In this document: positions 59,276-64,000 of the stretch, in pieces | Layout: the number at the start of each line of letters is the position of its first letter | Position numbering within the stretch: the stretch's first letter is position 1 | Assembly: GCF_001854245.1 (NCBI RefSeq) | Contig: NZ_CP015381.1 | Location: 1,204,001 to 1,268,000, forward strand | Direction: 5' to 3' | Origin: Desulfococcus multivorans | GTDB lineage: Bacteria > Desulfobacterota > Desulfobacteria > Desulfobacterales > Desulfococcaceae | Length of the DNA stretch: 64,000 nt | The notes under the pieces: generated by a model | Seen by the model: only the letters and a program-made list of their open reading frames with translations | The model's database searches: none | What the model was told of the DNA's origin: nothing | Program-made: the position numbers and the translations under genes

Positions 59276-59293
59276 AGATCGAGCGCTCGTTCA
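59276..59293. promoter_or_regulatory. TetR-type operator, site 1 before the acyl-CoA ligase
   Basis: AGATCGAGCGCTCGTTCA matches the right half of the palindrome TGAACGAGCGCTCGTTCA completely and shares AGANNGAGCGCTCG with the sites at 42571 and 59330. Confidence 0.65.
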
Positions 59294-59329
59294 AAAAGAA
59301 GTGAGCGTGTTTTTTATGTCTCGATTAAA

Positions 59330-59347
59330 AGACCGAGCGCTCGCTCA
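59330..59347. promoter_or_regulatory. TetR-type operator, site 2 before the acyl-CoA ligase
   Basis: AGACCGAGCGCTCGCTCA, 54 bp after site 1 (about five helical turns), lies in the leader. Two sites in phase would allow cooperative binding or looping. Confidence 0.65.
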
Positions 59348-59451
59348 TATTTTGGCTTAAAGGGGGTGAAGAGATTATCAAACGATGAGCCTTGGTTTTC
59401 GGGGTTGACGGATGGAGTATTTGGAGATGTTCAAGCGACAGGGAGATATGA

Positions 59452-61083
59452 ATGGGCCAGACGCACAACATGGCGGATTATGACGAGGTCTACCGATCCT
59501 TCAGGTACAGGGTTCCCGAGCATTACAATTTTGCCGGTGACGTTATCGACAAATGGGCCGAACATCCGAATAGGCTGGCCATGTGGTGGGTGGACGACAA
59601 TGGTCTCGAAGTCAAAAAAACCTTCCGGGAATTGAGCATCATTTCTAAAAGACTGGCAAACGCCTTAACGGACCAGGGCGTCAAACCGGGCGACGTAGTC
59701 ATGCTGATTCTTCAAAGAAACATCGAGTGGTGGGAAGCGGTTACGGCGTGCATTCGAATGGGGGCCGTGGTGGCGCCCGGGACCACGCAGCTGACCGCCA
59801 AAGATCTCAAGTTCCGCGCTCAGAAAGCCGAGGCTGTCTGTATCATCACAAATCCGGAGGTTGCCGAGAGATTCGACTCGATTGCGGATGAGTGCCCTTC
59901 CGTCGTATCCAGGATCGTTATATCCAATACCGTGGAGGGATGGTCGTTTTACGACGATATCGTAGCCCGGGGATCCGATGTGTTTCTCACCGCCGAAACG
60001 TCGAGTCGGGACGGCTGTATCCTCTATTTTACCTCGGGAACCACGGGGCTTCCCAAAATGGCGCTTCACACCCACGCATCCTATCCCATCGGCCATTTCA
60101 CCACGGGGAAATATTGGCTGGATCTTCGCGAGGACGACCTCCACTGGAACATCAGCGACACCGGATGGGCAAAGGCTGCCTGGAGCAGCTATTTTGGCCC
60201 ATGGATTTGCGGTTCTGCTTTGTTCATTCATCATACCAATCGGTTTGATCCCTTGAAAACCCTGGAATTTCTGTCTCGGTATCCGGTGACGACGCTCTGC
60301 GGCGCGCCGACCGTATACCGAATGTTCGTGTTGCAGGATCTGAGTCGTTTCACGTTTCCGAACCTTCGCCATTGTGTCGCCGCCGGCGAACCTTTGAATC
60401 CCGAGATCATCGAGGCATGGAAGACGGCCACCGGCTGTACCATACGAGACGGGTACGGCCAGACGGAAACCGTTCTGTTGTGCGGCATGTTTCCCTGCAT
60501 CGAACCGAGATTCGGGTCCATGGGTAAACCTTCGCCCGGCATCGATCTCGATGTCATAGATGGTGAAGGACATGTCGTACCACCCAATACCGAAGGAGAT
60601 ATCGCCATTCGCGTAGCGCCCCATCGGCCGCTGGGATTGTTCAGAGAGTACTGGAAAGAGTCGGAAAGAACCGCATCGGCCTTCGAGGGTGACTGGTATT
60701 TGACGGGAGACCGGGCCTACAAGGATGATGACGGATATTTCTGGTTCGTAGGCAGGTCTGATGATGTCATTTTGACCTCCGGATATCGCATTGGTCCGTT
60801 TGAGGTGGAAAGCGCCCTGATTGAGCACCCCGCCGTCGCGGAGTCGGCGGTTGTATCCAGTCCCGACGAAACCCGCGGTGCGGTGGTGAAAGCTTTCGTC
60901 ATTCTGGCACCCGGATACACCGGAAATGACGTACTGGTAAAGGAGTTGCAGGACCATGTCAAGAAGGTCACCGCACCCTATAAATACCCCCGGAAAATAA
61001 CGTTTGTCGAATCGCTTCCCAAGACGATCAGCGGCAAGATCCGAAGGGTCGAACTGAGAAGCATGGAGTGGGGAAAGGCGTAA
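59452..61083 (+). CDS. Acyl-CoA ligase, medium-chain (ACSM-like) AMP-forming
   Basis: ATP-dependent ligase of 543 residues. Seen are the P-loop YFTSGTTGLPKMALHTH, WNISDTGWAKAAWSSYFGPW, DGYGQTETVLLCGMF, YLTGDRAYKDDDGYFWFVGRSDDVI and the C-terminal catalytic Lys in LPKTISGKIRRVELR. The DTGWAKAAWSS block is typical of medium-chain acyl-CoA synthetases, so short to medium fatty or aromatic acids are the likely substrates. AGGGAGAT precedes the ATG. Two TetR-type operators lie upstream. It is the first gene of a cluster with a membrane protein, a small protein and a second ligase. Confidence 0.92.
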   Translation: MGQTHNMADYDEVYRSFRYRVPEHYNFAGDVIDKWAEHPNRLAMWWVDDNGLEVKKTFRELSIISKRLANALTDQGVKPGDVVMLILQRNIEWWEAVTACIRMGAVVAPGTTQLTAKDLKFRAQKAEAVCIITNPEVAERFDSIADECPSVVSRIVISNTVEGWSFYDDIVARGSDVFLTAETSSRDGCILYFTSGTTGLPKMALHTHASYPIGHFTTGKYWLDLREDDLHWNISDTGWAKAAWSSYFGPWICGSALFIHHTNRFDPLKTLEFLSRYPVTTLCGAPTVYRMFVLQDLSRFTFPNLRHCVAAGEPLNPEIIEAWKTATGCTIRDGYGQTETVLLCGMFPCIEPRFGSMGKPSPGIDLDVIDGEGHVVPPNTEGDIAIRVAPHRPLGLFREYWKESERTASAFEGDWYLTGDRAYKDDDGYFWFVGRSDDVILTSGYRIGPFEVESALIEHPAVAESAVVSSPDETRGAVVKAFVILAPGYTGNDVLVKELQDHVKKVTAPYKYPRKITFVESLPKTISGKIRRVELRSMEWGKA

Positions 61084-61172
61084 TTCAGTAGAGGAGTTTT
61101 TCATCAATTTGAGGGGTATGGGTCCGGTTGGGGAGACCGGCGTATCCCCACCTACATCCAAGGGAGGAACGT

Positions 61173-62495
61173 ATGGCACAAGCAGATGTTGTTCAACCTG
61201 GAAGTTCAATCAAAACCGAAGCAAAACAAGCGGCCGCCCACGGGGAACTGACCGCCCGCTGGGGGCAGCCCCTCACCGGCATCATTTCCCTGGCTTCGTT
61301 TACGGCTATCGCCTGGGTTCTCTGGTACATCTTCAGCGATCCCCGGGGACCGGTGGGTTTATTCCCGTATCCGTTTGTCATGTATCTGGCCATGATGATC
61401 CTGGTAGGCCTCTACCAGCATATGTTTCTCGGCGACTGGCCCTTTGAGAAGCTGCCTCAACCCACCCGGGGAATCGTCCAGACGATCCTGAACCTCATCA
61501 TCGTATGGTTCATGATTCATGTCGTTTTCTACCGGGTCCTGGGGCTCGGGTTCAATTTTCTAAGTCAGAGCAACCTCGAGACACTCGCGGCTGCGGGACA
61601 GACCGGCGCTTTGGATCTGGCCGCCATGCAGGCCAACCACTTTGCAGAGAGCGCCGTTGTTTGTTTCGTGTTGATCGGTTTCTACAGTTACCCCTTTGTC
61701 ACCATCCTGTTCGGCAAATGGCCCATTCGGCCCAGCGACCTTCCCCAGCCCCAGGCCGGTCTGGCGGAAATCGCATGGTGCTCCATGTGGACTATGTTCT
61801 TTTATGCGGTCTTGATCGTGCCTTTCTGGGGTCAGGTCTTCGGTGTAGCGTTTGGAAGTTCTTACGGCCTGAATACGCCCTGGTGGGGTGGTATATCCGG
61901 GATCACCCATGTCCATTGGGTCTTCGGCTGGTGGGAATGGATGATCATCATCCTGTTCATGACGCCCAATGTCTGGCGTATGAAGCCCTGGAGCCTCATC
62001 AGCCTGCCGCAACCATGGAAAGGTTTGATTTCATTTGTAATCAATGTTTGTTTAGCGTACCTCATCGCCCTGTTCTGTGTCAAGATCGCCCCGTTGTGGC
62101 TGCCCCATGACGTTATCCATCACCTGCAAGAGGCGAAACCCGAGAATGCCGAACTGCTTCGGTTCCTTTGGTATCACGCCGCGGAAATCGCCGGATTTAC
62201 CCTGATCCCGTTTCTGGCGTGGCATCATTATTTTGACGACATGGTTCCCATGGCGGACAAGGATTCCTGGGCGGCCTTCTGGTTCAGGACCGTGGGCGTT
62301 CTGGTATTCTGCGCCATCGGCTACATCATTTTCTATTATATCGGCTGGGGAGATTGGGCTCTCGGGAATCCTCACTGGGATCACAAATTCGTTCACGGCG
62401 AGTCCCTCATCTGGAACTTCTGGTGGATCATTCCCCTGCTCTGGAACGAATGGTTCTTCCATAAGTGGCCGTTTTATACCCATGAAGGTCATTGA
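61173..62495 (+). CDS. Polytopic membrane protein with triplicated WP/LPQP motif, unknown
   Basis: I do not recognise this 440-residue integral membrane protein. About nine to ten helices are visible. A motif recurs three times at the start of a helix: GDWPFEKLPQPTRGI, GKWPIRPSDLPQPQAGL and MKPWSLISLPQPWKGLI, so it appears to be built from repeated units. It is very rich in Trp and His, for example THVHWVFGWWEW, LPHDVIHHLQ, AWHHYFDDM and HWDHKFVHGES. ATG 61173 follows AGGGAGGAACGT. It lies between two acyl-CoA ligases, so a carboxylate or acyl transporter is a natural guess, but a metal- or heme-binding role is equally open. Confidence 0.75.
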   Translation: MAQADVVQPGSSIKTEAKQAAAHGELTARWGQPLTGIISLASFTAIAWVLWYIFSDPRGPVGLFPYPFVMYLAMMILVGLYQHMFLGDWPFEKLPQPTRGIVQTILNLIIVWFMIHVVFYRVLGLGFNFLSQSNLETLAAAGQTGALDLAAMQANHFAESAVVCFVLIGFYSYPFVTILFGKWPIRPSDLPQPQAGLAEIAWCSMWTMFFYAVLIVPFWGQVFGVAFGSSYGLNTPWWGGISGITHVHWVFGWWEWMIIILFMTPNVWRMKPWSLISLPQPWKGLISFVINVCLAYLIALFCVKIAPLWLPHDVIHHLQEAKPENAELLRFLWYHAAEIAGFTLIPFLAWHHYFDDMVPMADKDSWAAFWFRTVGVLVFCAIGYIIFYYIGWGDWALGNPHWDHKFVHGESLIWNFWWIIPLLWNEWFFHKWPFYTHEGH

Positions 62496-62512
62496 TTGAA
62501 GGCATAATTCAG

Positions 62513-62544
62513 CGCCGGCGGGGACGTTACCGCCGGCGGTTTTT
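62513..62544 (+). terminator. Rho-independent terminator after the membrane-protein gene
   Basis: CGCCGGCGG and CCGCCGGCG form a perfect 9-bp GC stem with an 8-nt loop, followed by GTTTTT. It is 17 bp after the stop and would limit read-through to the next two genes. Confidence 0.92.
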
Positions 62545-62587
62545 CTGAGAAGTTTGATCCAACGGCAATGAACGAAGGAGGAATGAG

Positions 62588-62779
62588 ATGACACTGGAAG
62601 AGATCAAGCAAGCGGTGCTGAAGTTGAGTCCGGCAGACCAGAAGCGGTTGATTCTTGAGGTCGTTCCCGAGATTTGGGGCGAGGCCTGTAAAGATGAAGC
62701 GTGTGTGCTCAAAATTCGCAGTCTGGTGGACGAGGATACGGTCAAAAAATATCGCCAGCAGCACATGAATGGCATCTAG
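62588..62779 (+). CDS. Small helical protein upstream of an acyl-CoA ligase
   Basis: A 63-residue protein with an amphipathic N-terminal helix (MTLEEIKQAVLKLSPADQKRLI), two Cys in ACKDEACVLK, and a charged C-terminal helix (EDTVKKYRQQHM). The opening recalls small antitoxin-like or addiction-module proteins, but there is no toxin partner and the Cys pair is different. It has a GAAGGAGG site and lies 17 bp before the ligase gene, so the two are probably cotranscribed. No function can be assigned. Confidence 0.68.
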   Translation: MTLEEIKQAVLKLSPADQKRLILEVVPEIWGEACKDEACVLKIRSLVDEDTVKKYRQQHMNGI

Positions 62780-62796
62780 GGGAGAGGAAAATCCGC

Positions 62797-64000
62797 ATGT
62801 CCGACAAAAGCGTCTATTATGATATCCTGACACCTGTTCATTTCATCAGCCGGTCTGCCGCTGTGTATGATGATAAAATCGCCGTCATTTATGGGGACAA
62901 AAGTTATTCCTACACGGAGTTCTATCAACGCGTGAACCGTTTGGCCAGCGCGCTTAAGAAGATCGGCATCGGTAAAGGGGACAAGGTGGCGTTCATCTGC
63001 CCCAACACCCCACCCATGCTGGAAGCCCATTATGCCGTTCCCATGATCGGCGCGGCCCTGGTCAGTATCAACATCCGCCTGTCTGCAGGAGAGATCGCTT
63101 ATATCATCGATCACTCGGACGCCAAGGCCGTGTTTGCGGACAATGAATTCGCCGAACTCGTTGCGCCTGTTACCGGTGAACTGCCCAAGGTCAAGACCTA
63201 TGTCAATATCTGCGATATCAGCCGGGATCGACCCCTGGACGGCATGGAATACGAGGAATTTCTGAACACCGGATCCCCCGACCCCATCGTGCCGGATATC
63301 GATGACGAATATCAGGTGAGCACCATCAATTATACCTCCGGCACCACGGGTCGGCCTAAAGGGGTGATGTACCACCATCGGGGGGCTTATCTCAACGCTC
63401 TGGGCGAACAACTGGAGTTCGGGACCAACAGCCGATCGATCTATCTCTGGACCCTTCCCATGTTTCATTGCAACGGCTGGTGCTTCACCTGGGGGATTAC
63501 CGCCATGGGCGCTACCCACCTGTGCCTTCGTAAGGTGGTACCGGAAGAGATCTATCGACTGATCCGGGAAAAAGGGGTGACGCACCTCTGCGCTGCGCCG
63601 ACGATTCTGATCGGCATGTCCACCTATGCCACTCAGCACAATATAAAATTGGATCATCGCCTTGAGATCATGACGGCCGGAGCGCCCCCGGCACCGACGG
63701 TTATCCAGAACATGGAGGACATCGGCGCCAATATTACCCAGACGTATGGACTGACCGAAGTTTTCGGCCCCCACAGCGTATGCCAGTGGCAGGCAAAATG
63801 GGATGACCTCCCCCTTGAAGAGAGAGCGCAGATCAAGGCTCGGCAGGGCGTTCCCTATATTGTCGCCATGTACATGGATGTCGTGGATCCCATTACCATG
63901 CAGCCGGTCCCCAGGGACGGACAGACCATCGGCGAGATCGTCATGCGGGGCAACAACGTGATGCTCGGATATTACAAGGACCCGGAGGCGACTGCGGAAG
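62797..64000 (+). CDS. Acyl-CoA ligase, FadD-like (partial, cut by window end)
   Basis: The first 401 residues of an AMP-forming ligase open at the window's right edge. Seen are YSYTEFYQRVNRLASAL, FICPNTPPMLEAHYAV, the P-loop NYTSGTTGRPKGVMYHH, LPMFHCNGWCFTWG and TQTYGLTEVFGPHSVCQW. The FHCNGW block is typical of long-chain or medium-chain fatty acid and aryl ligases of the FadD type. The C-terminal subdomain with the catalytic Lys is outside the window. ATG 62797 follows GGGGAGAGG. It follows the 63-residue gene and is the second ligase of this cluster. Confidence 0.9.
   Translation, partial: MSDKSVYYDILTPVHFISRSAAVYDDKIAVIYGDKSYSYTEFYQRVNRLASALKKIGIGKGDKVAFICPNTPPMLEAHYAVPMIGAALVSINIRLSAGEIAYIIDHSDAKAVFADNEFAELVAPVTGELPKVKTYVNICDISRDRPLDGMEYEEFLNTGSPDPIVPDIDDEYQVSTINYTSGTTGRPKGVMYHHRGAYLNALGEQLEFGTNSRSIYLWTLPMFHCNGWCFTWGITAMGATHLCLRKVVPEEIYRLIREKGVTHLCAAPTILIGMSTYATQHNIKLDHRLEIMTAGAPPAPTVIQNMEDIGANITQTYGLTEVFGPHSVCQWQAKWDDLPLEERAQIKARQGVPYIVAMYMDVVDPITMQPVPRDGQTIGEIVMRGNNVMLGYYKDPEATAE

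Noticed and set aside
59665-61209. Long leftward open frame of 514 codons
   Set aside because: It is antisense to the acyl-CoA ligase, whose sense frame carries all family motifs. The antisense translation has no recognisable motif and reflects GC-biased codon use.
62588-62779. Antitoxin of a toxin-antitoxin pair
   Set aside because: The N-terminal helix is reminiscent, but the neighbour is an acyl-CoA ligase and no toxin gene is present.
1-64000. CRISPR arrays, tRNA or rRNA genes, insertion sequences, prophage
   Set aside because: No regularly spaced direct repeats, cloverleaf-like stretches, transposase or phage proteins were seen while reading the window; only the two 79-bp elements suggest mobility.

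Overview
The window looks like chromosomal core DNA of an anaerobic sulfate-reducing Desulfobacterota bacterium, most likely of the Desulfobacterales. The pointers are the lineage-restricted small proteins (a PxxKW Cys-rich protein, a DVU0298-family protein, several small zinc ribbons), a tetraheme cytochrome c3, desulfoferrodoxin, rubredoxin and a flavodiiron protein, cytochrome bd as the only oxidase, a short MetF, and several acyl-CoA ligases. I saw no tRNA, rRNA, CRISPR array, phage or intact insertion sequence. The exact taxon is inference.

Layout. 1-16.3 kb is housekeeping: thrC (partial), serS, 5-FCL, a K+ channel, pcm, a DUF368 transporter and LysR. A leftward operon follows: lpxC, DUF4390, an NtrY-like kinase, an NtrX-like regulator, rsmD, coaD. 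Then come comM with a Cys-rich partner, and metF. 16.9-29 kb holds a lipoprotein/DUF3108/pyrK operon, the Fo part of the ATP synthase (atpZ, atpI, atpB, atpE), rpsF-rpsR-DUF2232-rplI, dnaB-hflX-suhB-small protein, and a divergent dnaA. 29.6-39.7 kb: uvrA, paaK, an M24 peptidase, PxxKW protein, an aminotransferase, a ClC channel with CBS domains, and a LUD protein.

40-47 kb is a carboxylate-activation region: two tandem propionyl-CoA-synthetase paralogues, a CitE/malyl-CoA-lyase-like protein and a membrane-anchored tetraheme c3. 47-56.6 kb is entirely leftward and reads as an oxygen-defence block: desulfoferrodoxin, a frameshifted rubredoxin-like gene, a zinc ribbon, cydA, cydB, an FMN-reductase/LMW-phosphatase fusion, rubredoxin, flavodiiron protein, ferredoxin, DsrE-like protein, DVU0298-family protein, a 9-TM protein and a class IV aminotransferase. 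57-64 kb is a rightward acyl-activation cluster: a cNMP/CBS/DUF294 sensor protein, an acyl-CoA ligase, an unrecognised polytopic membrane protein with a triplicated WP/LPQP motif, a 63-residue protein and a second acyl-CoA ligase cut by the window end.

The strongest non-gene signals are an 18-bp TetR-type operator (centre GAGCGCTC) found twice before the second propionyl-CoA synthetase and twice before the acyl-CoA ligase 17 kb away; a 79-bp dispersed element with terminal inverted repeats, present twice; and a 44-bp perfect palindrome at the end of the DsrE-like gene. Protein-level oddities include a DnaA with a rewritten box-recognition motif, an NtrX-like regulator without GAFTGA, an ATP-synthase c subunit with most Na+ ligands, and a fused phosphatase domain that has lost its catalytic Cys. 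All identifications are from reading the sequence; no database search was run.
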